From Scleromitrula shiraiana (lineage: Eukaryota > Ascomycota > Leotiomycetes > Helotiales > Sclerotiniaceae), in assembly GCA_028455995.1 (NCBI GenBank), contig JABELC010000001.1:1600501-1664500 (forward strand): DNA of 64,000 nt, in the 5' to 3' direction. Position 1 is the first letter of the stretch; every line of letters starts with the position of its first letter. Positions 25,947 through 36,647 of this stretch are shown here, piece by piece. The notes under the pieces were generated by a model. That model was not told where the DNA came from and ran no database searches. It saw only the letters and a list, made by a program, of their open reading frames with translations. Position numbers and translations under genes: made by a program.

Positions 25947-26556
25947 GACTCGTTTTCATTTGGATTGAAAATGCATGAAGCGAGTGATTCATCATTAACA
26001 CCCCAAGCTCAACTTGACCCTCGTTTGAGAATATACACGGCATTTCAGTTCAACAAAAGAAACCATAAAGTTAACAAAGTTGTTTGCGGTTTCCTTTTCT
26101 TCTAAAGATATCTGTCTATCTATCTATCTACTTACTCGCATGCATACAGCAATTACATCAACCCTCCTCCTGCCGCCTCCTGTAGTTTCAGAAGAAAAGC
26201 AAAAGAACGATGAGAAACGAATCTATACTTTACTTTGCTATGCTATGCTGCGCTGCGCTTGCTCTATGTATACCATGCTATCGTATGTGCAATAAAAGAA
26301 AGTGAGAAAAGGGGGGGAAGAAAAACGCATAGCTAGCTATCTTGATGAGCTTCAGCAAGAACGACAAGTTTGGGGTATGCACAAAAAAGAGGTTTCTTCC
26401 CTCGACCCTATCCACTCCGAAATTTTCCTCGCTGCCTCCGTCCCGCGATCCATCCATCCATACCAAATCCAATTCCAGCCCCAGCCCCAGCCCCCAACCC
26501 AAAACCATTCCAAATTCGTTCATGTATCTCTATAAATTTCATCATCTGTCTATTTT

Positions 26557-27926
26557 TCAGACTGCGAGATTCTTGCCGAGTGCTTTTGCAAGATCATCAA
26601 CATCTTCGTCTTGTCTTTGGGCGACTGGTGCTGCTTCTTGTGCTTCTTCGGCGTCGTGAATCAATTTCTCCCTAAGTTCCTCGGCTTCTTCTTCTTCCTC
26701 TTCTTCTTCGCTCTCTTCATCATCTTCACCCTCCAGATCGCTCAAACCATCCAAACCCCACTCATCCTCCAACACTATATCACCACCTAATTTCTCCTTT
26801 CTCTCTTCTAACAACTCCTTCAACTCTTCTAAGAACAGGTTGTCCTCATCGAACTTGTTTCCATTTAGCTCGATCTTCTTCAATGACGGTAAAGCCTCCT
26901 TTGCGGCTTGTGTGAATTTTTCTAGACCCTTCACTCCAATATCATTGAACTGCAGCCTCAAAATCTCCAACTTCCCATTCTTTCCCTTCTTCAATGCCTC
27001 AGCAACAGCTACACCTCCCCTTCCACCCAACAATGAATCTCCAACTCCCAACTCTCGAATCGCAGCCCATCCTTCAACGACACTCGCAAGTGCCTTAGCA
27101 CCCATAATCGTGAAAGTATTATCTTGCAAATCCAACACTTCGATACTCCTCGTATATCTCAATCCCTCCTTCAACAAATGACTGATTCCCTCCTGGCGAA
27201 TACCATTTTGAACCATCTTGACCTCCTTAACACCAGTATGCAAACTATAAGCCTTAGCCCAAGCCGCCATACTTCCATTCTCCAATCGATTACGTCCACA
27301 GATAACTGTCTCCAAATCCGGTACGACCTTTCCTTCTTTACGGGCCTCGATCTTCTTCGCATGTAAAGCGGAAAGCGCATCTGCGATTAAGATACCAGCA
27401 TGTGGTCCCAATCCATTGTTGTTAAGAATGAGATGTTGAAGCGGGATATGCGAGGAAAGAAATGCGACGAGTGGAGCTTGAGTATTAAGTCCAAATGCAT
27501 TATCATTGAGATTAACAGTATGCAAATTAGGAAGTTTAAGTAAAGCAGTAAGTAATGAAGACAGGGCTTGAGGAATTTCGTTAAGAAGTCGACCTGTGAA
27601 TATATCTGCAAGATTTGCGATCTGGTAGACAATAAAGAAAATTAGTACAATATCTATTACCCCTCGAAACCAATCGATTTATTTCTATTCCGGATGTAGA
27701 AATTGTAACATGTAAGATAATGCATACATACCTTCAAAGTTTTCTTCTCCTCCAATACCTCTCCAATGGCCGCACATGCCTCTACACCCAATGTATTCCC
27801 TAGGAAAAGCACTTCCTCTACATCATCCATTTCCCTCAGCGCACGAATATGCGGTTCCACATCTGCCGCTGTATCCAACTTCAAACCCTTCCCCTCCAAA
27901 GAGAAAATTTTAGTTGAGCTAGCCAT
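26557..27926 (-). CDS. rna1: Ran GTPase-activating protein (RNA1 / RanGAP1)
   Basis: Cytosolic activator of GTP hydrolysis by Ran, which keeps Ran-GDP high outside the nucleus and so drives nucleocytoplasmic transport. There are two exons, 27732-27926 and 26557-27621, with a 110-nt phase-0 intron (GTATGT donor). The 419-residue product matches the usual fungal size. The N-terminus (MASSTKIFSLEGKGLKLD) and the run of leucine-rich repeats (LNDNAFG, LILNNNGLGP, ICGRNRLENGS, KMVQNGIRQEG, LDLQDNTFTI, LRLQFNDIG, IELNGNKF) are characteristic. The repeat with CGRNRLENG supplies the catalytic-arginine region of the family. A strongly acidic segment (DLEGEDDEESEEEE...) follows the repeats as in yeast Rna1. 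The gene is divergent from COX17 across about 595 bp. Confidence 0.95.
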
Positions 27927-28384
27927 CTTTTCTATTTAATTCCCTCTCGTAGATAAACAAATCTGACAAGCAAGTCAAAGTAGGTTTCAAGAAAGTTGTT
28001 TTGTTTTTTTTTATAAAAAAAATAAAGAAAAAAAAAATAGTATTGTTGTTGTTGATGGCTAATTGAAGAAAATTGATAAATAAATAGAACTTAAGATGCG
28101 GCACAATTGAAATTGGTGGGGGTTGCATGTCAATAAAGCTAATTTCAATAGTGTGTCGGGTCGGCAACGGAATGGAATATAGTTTCGCCTTGATTAGATT
28201 TCGGAAATGTCGTGATATGCATATTCGAGATCCATCCACCAGATCTACCTGAACTTCTTACTCATTACAAATCATATAAAAGGCAAAAGAAATAACAATT
28301 AAGAAATCAATTCTTATCAATTACTTCTCCCTGTATATGTACTATTTATAAAGCCTCCTAAAAGACAATATTGCGCTTCACAAT
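27927..28384. promoter_or_regulatory. Divergent promoter between RanGAP and COX17
   Basis: A short non-coding interval separates the two start codons. It contains A/T runs at 28004-28040 and no frame resembling a gene. It must drive RanGAP leftward and COX17 rightward. No specific factor site could be assigned. Confidence 0.5.
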
Positions 28385-28520
28385 ATGTCATCTCCATCAA
28401 TCACAATGCGTATGTATTATATTAACCACCCAATCATCCTTGCCTCCTGGTTCCGAATTTCGAGTACGTTAAGCTAATGAGAGAATATGAGGGAATAAAG
28501 CTACATCCACCAGCGCAAAC

Positions 28521-28777
28521 ATGGCAGCCGATCTTAAACCAGCTGGTCAAGCATCTGCAAAGCCAAAGGTAGATCTTTCCTCTTCTTGTTCAACAAATCA
28601 GAAAATAAACTAATCCTTTGGTCCCGAAAATAGCCATGCTGTGTTTGCAAGGACGAAAAGGCCGCTCGCGATGAATGTATGCTGTTTAGTACGGCGAAGG
28701 ATCCCCAGGTTGCATGTGCGAGTATGGTGGATAAATACAAGAGTTGTATGGCTGGATTTGGGTTCAATTTACCTTGA
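28521..28777 (+). CDS. cox17: Cytochrome c oxidase copper chaperone Cox17
   Basis: Small twin-CX9C protein of the mitochondrial intermembrane space that hands Cu(I) to Sco1 and Cox11 for cytochrome oxidase assembly. There are two exons, 28521-28568 and 28634-28777 (65-nt intron), giving 63 residues. The copper-binding C-C-x-C is C18, C19, C21. The twin CX9C pairs are C21/C31 and C44/C54, and the C-terminus CMAGFGFNLP is typical. The ATG at 28521 sits in a good context (AAACATGG). An alternative start exists at 28385: a GTATGT donor at 28410 and an AAG acceptor ending at 28500 would splice in frame and add 15 residues before this Met. Without that splice the same region would be a leader with an upstream ATG. 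The gene converges on SEC10, with 329 bp between the stops. Confidence 0.93.
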
Positions 28778-29106
28778 GAGTGGTGGGTAATTGGATATTT
28801 GATGTGTACGACTAGATGGGATGGTTATAATGAAGAGCCTGGACATTGCAATGGCGTTTTGGTATTGCGGATACCACGGGTTAAGATCTATTAAAGGGAT
28901 ATAAAAGCTATGAAGTTCTCTACTCTATATCGATATACACACTAGAAAGTTAAATCTGGTGAAGATATTGTTCTTTTAATATTATACATATGATTGTGAC
29001 TTTGAATAAACAGTCCACAATATGATTGGTAAACTAAATCAATAGATTGTTCATGCCCGTCCCTGAACGCCGCCTGTTCCCCCATTACTCGTCTCAAATA
29101 TTGGTA

Positions 29107-31731
29107 TCATAATCCTGCAAGCACGCTTTGAACTCCCACGCTTCCGGAATCATCTCTCTTCAATACAAAGGCTCGGAAATCAGCCTTTTGCAACTTCTTA
29201 CTAGTTCCACTTGCAAGTACAGCTCTGGACTTCTCCCGGAGAGCTTCTGGTCCAATGATGAACAAGTTGCCAATGTCACTTAATACCTCGATTTCACTTG
29301 CGGTCTCCTTAGTCAATGGCCAATCCTTTAGAGCCGATACATAACTCGAAATATCTTTCGTGACCATCAATCCTCCGGTGGCGTTGACATTAAACTTTTT
29401 GAAGTGCTCAAAGAACATATCTCGAATGCTAAGTGCGAGCTCGACACTAAAAATCTCCAAATTCTGTCCATCGACTGCCTGTGCCGCTAACCTGGCTACA
29501 CGTTGAAGAAAATTGCAAATAGAGAGACATGTTGCTGTCTGGAGAGTTTCAATTGTCCCAAGATCACTATCTTTTGGTCGGAAATCTGCTTTCTTTTGAC
29601 CTGCCAACAATTTTGTTACCCAATTTATGACCACAGTAACAGTACTACGCATTATATCATTCGTTTTCTTCTCGATCCTTTCCACGCTAGTCTTTGTTTG
29701 TGATTCCATCCCACGTCGAACCGTTGTATTTGATTCCGCGAGTCGTATCAGAACTGTGTTGATGAAGCGTGACATAACATTTGTGATAATGATAGCTGGC
29801 CGTACAGAAGGGAGATATGCCAGATCAGGTTCAGTCTTGGTGCTTTCTTGCGCAGCTGCTTGGTCAGCAGCCGCCTCCAGTGCAGTCTCAATATAGACCT
29901 GGCCCATGCTGTCGAGCAAAAGATTCAGGAGAGCCGAGACATCCTTGGGTGTATCAGTTCCACTTCCCATCTCCAATGCTCGTCGAACACCCTCAGCCAG
30001 CCATCTAAGCATACGCTTGGCGTTTGCTACGCTGATCACACCATCTTCATCTGTTACCTCGATTTCATTCTTGTTATTATCCAGATCTCTTAAGCCGGCT
30101 ACACGTAACATCATGGCTTTCTGGGTCACAGTAAGCTCCGATGAGTCAAGACGATCGATGTATGCATCCTTTGCCGATGATAAAAGCTGACTTCCTTGCT
30201 GAGCTAATGAAGCCATGAATCCTGTAGGGACCTTCTTCCGTCGTGAGTGGTAGATTGTGAATTTGAAAAGTAATGACGAAAAGAGCTCTTCTAAACTCTT
30301 TCGTTCTCTGTCAATGTATGAATTTCCAACAAGATATGGGACGAAGAGTTCGTCTAATTGTTGGTCAAGACTTTGACTCGTTTGCGCTGTACATGGCTCG
30401 GGGTGCTCTGTTAAGCCATGGGCTTTTAGATCTTCGATTAAGTTATTGATATAAGTTCTTGATGCATGTAATGATCTAAGGAAAGCCAACGATGAAATGG
30501 TATCAGCTTTCTCAAGGACCATTTCTAAACGTTGCTGTATGGATTGTTGAAATATGCGTTGTATGAATTTGATGAGAACGACTTCATAGAAAGGAAATGC
30601 CCTTTTGATGATAAAAGATTCCTCCTGCATAACAACTCTAATCTCATCGATCAAAGATTGCAAACTAGGCTCAACACCAGGAGGATCGGAATCTGGATCT
30701 GCCAATTTCTCCCATGTTTCATTATCTGTAGTCACCTCCTCGGTGATAAGTTGGCTTCTGTCGATGAAGAACTGATGTTGATTGACAAACAAAGCCACTA
30801 CACTTGATCCGCCATTGAAATCATGTAAGACCTTTGAACATTCAAGCATATCATCAAAGTTCTGTCTGCGATAGCTACTGTCGAACTGCTTTAACAGGTC
30901 CTTTTCCAGGGTCTCCGAGAACTTCTCTATTATTTCTCTTGTATTGTGGCCTCTGTTACCAACAATGCCGTTAGTGACACCCTTAACATTTTTCAAACCA
31001 TTCGCCTGGGCCCATGACGACGGATCAAGTCTCTGACTCATTCGCATGAGTTGTCTTGCAATAACGGCGGCCCGAACCTTACTCTCTCCTCCACCTTGTC
31101 GCTGTATCATGGCCTCTAAAGATGTGAGTGAGCCATTTTCGCTGACCTCCATCCAACACTGTATTAAGAAATTGGCGTCCAGCGCTCGTCGTCTTTGTTT
31201 GTCCAGGTCCTCAAGCCTCTCTCCAATCTGTACGGCAACGTTTCCTCCCAGTTCAGATCGGCCATATCGGTCATTGCTCGTACCATTTGCTCCATTTGGA
31301 TTATTCAGTGTAATATCGAGAGATTCGAAAGAATCGATGGACTGGTCAAGTTTCCTTCCTAATGTATCCAATGTTTGATCATGTTGTATCTCGGCTCGAC
31401 GAACTGATGTTAGGAGTTCAATTTCCTTTTCTTCTAGTTCCTCCCTAAGAGTTGCAAGTTGTGCTACAGCATCTGGGTCAAGTCAGTGATTCTATGATGT
31501 GAGCCCTGGATAGAAAGGTGGCATACTATCAAATGTCCTTATAAATGGCTTTGGATCAAATGCTGGTTGTGCAGGTCCAGAACGTCTATTGACTGGGATC
31601 GCACTTTCGGACAAGTCTTCTACAAAATCCCTCACAATAAAGTCCTTATTAGAAAAGTTTTCTAAAGTAAAACTTGGCCCTTTTGGAAATATAGATCTCC
31701 CAGTTAACGAGCCACTGTTGAGAGATGCCAT
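29107..31731 (-). CDS. sec10: Exocyst complex subunit Sec10
   Basis: Core subunit of the eight-protein exocyst that tethers secretory vesicles to the plasma membrane, important at hyphal tips. There are two exons, 31527-31731 and 29107-31472, with a 54-nt intron (GTATGC donor). The first exon is not open as part of the large frame, so the N-terminus is easy to miss. The product is 856 residues, as expected for fungal Sec10. The N-terminus reads FTLENFSNKDFIVRDFVEDL with NRRSG, then FDPKPFIRTFDNAV leads into a predicted coiled coil (LATLREELEEKEIELL...). The Sec10 body includes NFLIQCWMEVSENGSL, LMRMSQRLD, and FIDRSQLI. The C-terminal half is helical with few charged gaps. The start at 31731 is chosen because MASLNSGSL begins the conserved block. 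An in-frame ATG at 31782 exists but adds a non-conserved peptide. Confidence 0.93.
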
Positions 31732-32198
31732 CTTCGGGTTTAAACAACATGCGAAAGAGAAGTGTGTCTTGATATGTATCAAGTATTAGATGTATGGCGC
31801 AAGGATCATTTGGATATTCAGCCTCGCTTATTAAGCTATAGCTACCTGAATTTCGTGATGAAAGATGTAACTTTTTAGAGAGAGGTTCACTACACTAGAT
31901 TGCCATATTGACAGCAAGTATTTATTTTGTAAATCCGGATATGCACTCAATATAATGCAGCTCACCCCAATGCAGGTGTGTTTTGTGATAGGATATGTTT
32001 TGTTTAAGCAACGCGAGATTGAAGATCTCGCTTGGCCATCGGAATAGTGGCCTCGTGTTAAAAAGACCCAGCCCAGCTACATCACCAGCCCTTCTAGAAT
32101 ATTAAGCTTGGGCTGGACGGTTGTAAGACCACCTCTCTCTTCACATACGTATCTCCTTCACCAAGTGATTACTCCAATTCCTATCTGCCATTATCGAC
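31732..32198. promoter_or_regulatory. Divergent promoter between SEC10 and NUS1
   Basis: A 467-bp non-coding interval separates the two start codons. No gene or notable repeat was seen. It must contain both promoters and 5' untranslated regions. Confidence 0.5.
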
Positions 32199-33428
32199 AT
32201 GGCCAGTAAAGCCAAAGCCCTCGAAGCATACCGCAAAGACGCAAGAGTTAATCACAAATTGTTTACCCCAGAGGAACGACGCAAACTTATTGAGGCAAGT
32301 TTTTATAAATTTTATTTTCACCCTTTTCACTGTATACGTACCTGCAGCTACCCATACTACCATATGACCAATTCATTCATTCATACTCTATCAGTTACTG
32401 ACGCCGCAACTATAATTTAGCCATTATTACCTTCAGAACTGCCCACACGATCCTCATCATTAAAAAAGAAATCGAAATCAAACGCTCGTACCTCCAGTAC
32501 TACAAAATCCAATTCTCACTTCGGGGTTCGGAATTTCATACGTCTCCAACTCTATGCTTTTGTATACGCCGTTGTACATGCTCTCTTCTCCCTTTACATC
32601 CGATTACGACAAGCATATCATGCGGTGAAAGATCGCATATTTTCGATACTGTATTATCACCACCGGACACCAGGACTTATCCAAAAAGATGTCAGGGGAT
32701 TGGAGAGGATACCCGAACATTTGAGCGTGGTGTTGAAGTTGGAAGATGGGATGAGGGGAGGTGCCGGGCTGGAGGCATTGGTAGACGAGGTAGCGGAAAT
32801 TACGGCTTGGTGTGCATGTGTGGGAATTCCGATGTTGAGTATTTATGAGCAGACTGGTACGTAGAATAAGGAGATGAGAAAAGAGGTATGGATAGACGTT
32901 TTGCAGTTGTGCTGATGGAGAAGTATAGGCATCTTGAAGGGATATATACCCGCAACGCATAGAGCTGTGGTAAGGAAATTAGCGTCTTATTTTGGACCGG
33001 ACCATCCTGCATTATCGATGAGAGCTCCTCATGTTCCATCTATGGAATCTTCGTCGTCAAGTACCCCTACCAGCGAGACACTTCCAGGATCTTTGCAACA
33101 CATTTCCGTGTTGCTTCTTTCAGCGGAGGATGGAAGAGACTCCTTGGTCGACTTGACAAAGACCCTTACCGAGATGTGCCAAAGGGGCAAAATTTCATCC
33201 AATGATATAAGCCAAGAGTTAATAGATGCTGAAATCTCGGAAAGCATCATGGGAGAACCGAATCTATTAATTTTATTCGGACCAACTGTTGAACTATCGG
33301 GCTACCCACCATGGCAACTACGCCTCACGGAAATATTTCACGTGCAAGATAATCATGGGGTTGGGTATCAAGTATTCTTGCGAGCATTGTATAATTATGG
33401 TAACGCTCAGATGAGATTTGGGAGATAG
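32199..33428 (+). CDS. nus1: cis-prenyltransferase subunit Nus1 (Nogo-B receptor homologue)
   Basis: Regulatory partner of Rer2/Srt1 in dehydrodolichyl diphosphate synthase, which makes the dolichol carrier for N-glycosylation at the ER membrane. There are three exons, 32199-32294, 32421-32856 and 32929-33428, giving 343 residues. The first intron (126 nt) uses a GC donor (GAG|GCAAGT...TTTAG), one of the rare GC-AG class. The second (72 nt) is GT-AG. A basic Ser-rich N-terminal stretch precedes a membrane segment around residues 74-92. The C-terminal domain has the reduced prenyltransferase fold with EPNLLILFGPTVELSGYPPWQLRLTE. The protein ends in NYGNAQMRFGR, which supplies the C-terminal RxG motif that completes the partner's active site. 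The stop is only 34 bp from the stop of the convergent AlkB-like gene. Confidence 0.93.
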
Positions 33429-33462
33429 ATATAGATGTTACAAATTATACCCAAAGAACAGG

Positions 33463-34602
33463 CTATGTTTCTTTCCATATTTTCATTTCTCTGAGACTAC
33501 TATCCCATTTATACACAGGACCTGTTCCAACATTATAATTATAGTAATTATCCGTTCCTCCCTTCACCATAGCTCGTCGAAAGGTAATGTTGATTCTTCC
33601 TCCGTCATCTGCGTTCTTTCCCGTTCTTTTCGGTATCGAATGAAGCCAATTCGCCTGTGTCCTTCCTCTCATTAATATCATATCTCCACTCCCAAGTGGC
33701 AACTTTATGGGTTTCGTCTCTGGTGGTGGTGGAGCATTATCATTAGGAGTAATTGGCTTATGCTTCATGAGAAAATCCCTCCTTGCTCCCAAGGAAAAGC
33801 TCGCAATCGCTGGAAGAACACCCAAGAATCTCTCATCATCACTATGATACGAGATAGAATCTGATCCGGATGCATAGTAATTAACGAGACAAAAATTGAA
33901 CTTGCATCCCGTCGCTGCTTCTGTAGATTTTCGCAAAGAGTCCAGACATTGGGGAATAGGTCGTGGTGGGTATCTTGTGTAAAATTTCTCTTTTTGTAGC
34001 TTTTTAAGACTTTGAGCATCGACCAATTCACCGGCTTCATTGAATTGGGATGTTTCATCAAGCCCGAATACGGTAGTCCATCTTTTGAGTTCCTCAGTAT
34101 GTGTTCTTATATCAAAGGATCAAACGCAAGAGATGATTTTGGGCTATTGTCAGGTGATAGAGGTGCAATGGAAAGTTACCTTGGAGTTTTGATATGCGTC
34201 GATATACCTCCTCTCTTGATATCGTACTCTACGCGGTAGAAGGGCAGTTCCGAGCGCAAAAACTGAAATACTTGACGCTCGAGATATTTGGGTATATAAG
34301 GTTCGAAATAAAGAAGGTCAAGGTCAGCTTGATCATTGATCTCCTTTCCAATCGTGGGTGGTAGTGAGGAAAATTCAGAAGATATAGAATTAGGAAAATG
34401 AGGTATAGGAAATGGATATGTTGGATGACGCGTGAATTCGCGCTTCTTGATGAGATTAGCTACAGATTGAGAATTTTGACCGCGATATGCCATCACTTAC
34501 GGGTTCTTCTCCTGATTCGTTTTTAATTAATGATTCGGAGACTCGAGCTTTCTTTGCTGGAGGTTTGAAAAATGAATCTAGAGTTCTCTTTACCGTTGAC
34601 AT
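33463..34602 (-). CDS. AlkB-family Fe(II)/2-oxoglutarate dioxygenase (ALKBH2/3-like)
   Basis: Probable oxidative demethylase of 1-methyladenine and 3-methylcytosine in DNA or RNA. There are three exons, 34501-34602, 34180-34445 and 33463-34081, giving 328 residues. The introns are 55 nt (GTAAGT...ATCAAG, branch-like GCTAAT) and 98 nt. The iron-binding triad is H202-x-D204 (in YHSDDERFLG) and H270 (NWLHSIPKR). The 2-oxoglutarate arginines are R285 and R291 in RINITFR. The N-terminal exon reads MSTVKRTLDSFFKPPAKKAR, a PIP-box-like motif (x-x-L-x-x-F-F with Lys in place of Gln) beside a basic nuclear-targeting patch, which favours a nuclear DNA repair role. The start at 34602 was chosen because of this conserved-looking motif. 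A later ATG at 34496 lies inside the first intron in my model. Substrate choice between DNA and RNA is not decidable here. Confidence 0.9.
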
Positions 34603-34974
34603 CTTGAAATATTTAGTCAGTTTTCTGGTGTATCAACTGGGTCTTGTATATCTCTTAATTTGAAGTTCGAAAATACCAGACTATTTACATCTACATAACT
34701 TCGCCTTCTAACACGCGCATGTAGCCTTGAATGACATCACCATTGTGATTGGGTATCAGCCTTGTCAGCCTTGTGACTAATTTAATTTTCAAAAGTCCCT
34801 AACCACAGCCTTGCGAAATTTATGAGTCTTCACACACAAACCTTTATTTTTCAACACAAGAATATATATAGCGATATGAAGACATGGAGGTAATATTTTA
34901 ATTGCTCAAAACTTGGGATCTCCTAAGTTTACTAACATACCTCATAGGAGTCCCCTATAAATAATACCGACAAA
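34603..34974. promoter_or_regulatory. Divergent promoter between AlkB-like gene and TRM5
   Basis: A 372-bp interval between two divergent start codons with no gene content. The short shared promoter suggests possible co-expression of an alkylation repair gene and a tRNA methyltransferase gene. That is inference. Confidence 0.5.
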
Positions 34975-36647
34975 ATGTCAATGTTCCGACCCCCAATCGT
35001 CCGTACCGCAGCAAATGGAATATTAGATCGCTCTTTATTTTCTAAAACTATACCAATAGCTGCAGCCAGAATTTCCAATAATAAGAACATATCGAGATGT
35101 AGATCACAGATGCAGAAGAGTAAGGAAATACTGCTGTTGGAAAGAATTACAAATGTTAGGTCGGATCCAGATCCGATTATGGCTGAGAAGGGTGGGAAAT
35201 GCTTGTTGTTGAAGCCGGAAGTTAAACATGATGGTATGGGAAATCTTGTAGCTTGTAATGGGTTGGGATATTGATGTTGATGTTTGGTAGATCCGACAAC
35301 CTGGAGTACGATTTTACAGGAGGCTGTGAAGGAGAAAGAATTGGGTGTTATTCCTTACGAGTTGAAACTGGATTATGATTATTGGAATTATAGTATTATC
35401 TTCCCTCCTACATTCCTAAACAGATACTAACTTCTATCCAGTTGATATTATGACATCAATATTACCAGAAGATGCACAAGGAGAAATCCCAGTGGGTTTC
35501 GCTATCGTCGGACATGTTGGTACTTACCCCCTCCTCTCACTATCTCCATCCTCATCTAACAGAACATTTCTCATCCAGCTCACCTAAATCTCCACGATGA
35601 ATATCTTCCTTATAAACACCTAATCGCTTCGGTACTCATGGACAAAAATCCCACCATTCGTACCGTAATCAACAAAATCGACGATGTCGGAACCGTCTCC
35701 GAATATCGAACATTCTCATACGAAGTTCTTGCCGGCGAAGATAACATGAATGTTGAAATTCGTGAGGGAGAGTGTTCATTCCGTTTTGATTATTCAAAAG
35801 TTTATTGGAATAGTCGATTACAGACTGAACATAAGAGATTAGTTGATCTATTTGAGCCTGGAGAAGTAGTTTGCGATGTGATGGCTGGTGTTGGCCCATT
35901 TGCCGTGCCTGCTGGAAAGAAGGGTGTTTTCGTATGGGCAAATGATTTAAATCCCGATAGTTACGCTGCAATGAAGGATGCGGTCACGAGGAATAAGGTA
36001 GGCTTATTTTCCCCTTATTTCTGTTTTGAGGAAGCGAACCCCCTTTTTTTTTACATGATTTATATATCATAATGATTGGTTAATAATTTCGAGAATGATC
36101 ACTAACATACATAAACAAATAGGTCGAGAACTTCGTCCATCCCTTCAACGAAGATGGACATAAATTCATTACACACGCCGCCGACGATCTCCTCCATCTA
36201 ACCACAACTTCCCAAAACATAATCACCATCCCCACAAAACCAAAAAGGGTATCACGCAGCGCCCCTCCAACCCAACCACCACCACCAAAAACCATCACCA
36301 TCCCACCCACCATCTCCCATTTCGTAATGAACCTCCCCGCAACAGCAATTTCCTTCATCCCCTCCTTCCAGGGCCTCTATCACGGCAAAGAACACCTCTT
36401 TACTCCTCATACGAATACTAAATTACCAAAGGTTCATGTCCATTGTTTTAGCACTAAAAGCGAGGATAATGTTAGGGAGGGTATTGAAATTTGTGAGAGG
36501 GTTAGTGAGATGCTGGGGGTTAAGGTTACGCAGGGTGATGAGTTTGAGACAGAGGTTTATGATGTTAGGGAGGTGGCGCCGAAGAAGAGAATGTTTTGTG
36601 TTAGTTTTAGGGTGCCGGAGAGTGTGGCTTTTGGGCCTAGGAGGTGA
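34975..36647 (+). CDS. trm5: tRNA (guanine37-N1)-methyltransferase Trm5
   Basis: Transfers a methyl group from S-adenosylmethionine to N1 of G37 next to the anticodon, which prevents frameshifting. There are five exons: 34975-35233, 35291-35392, 35442-35519, 35579-35997 and 36123-36647. The introns are 57, 49, 59 and 125 nt. The product is 460 residues. The SAM-binding motif I is DVMAGVGPFAVPAG at about 246-259, followed by WANDLNPDSY. The catalytic-site motif is VMNLPATAISF around residue 354, and EVREVAPKKRMFCVSF closes the fold. The pre-catalytic block YELKLDYDYWNY...DIMTSILPE and AIVGHVAHLNLHDEYLPYKHLIA is typical of eukaryotic Trm5. The N-terminus is Arg/Ala/Ser-rich and lacks acidic residues for about 50 positions, consistent with partial mitochondrial targeting as known for yeast Trm5. 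A Pro-rich insert lies between the SAM and NLP motifs. Confidence 0.95.

Larger units (their letters stand above)
14916..26556. other. 11.6 kb gene desert with dense microsatellites between hapB and the RanGAP gene
   Basis: I find no coding exon with protein-like conservation. Many short frames are translations of simple repeats (poly-Asn/Ile/Tyr, His-Thr or Tyr-Ile-His-Thr runs). The DNA is not extremely AT-rich as RIP-affected DNA would be. It is a mosaic of perfect microsatellites listed separately plus unremarkable sequence. The end next to 14916 is the hapB promoter or leader. The end next to 26556 contains the RanGAP 3' untranslated region. Long non-coding transcripts or long spliced leaders are possible but cannot be seen from sequence alone. 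Confidence 0.6.
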
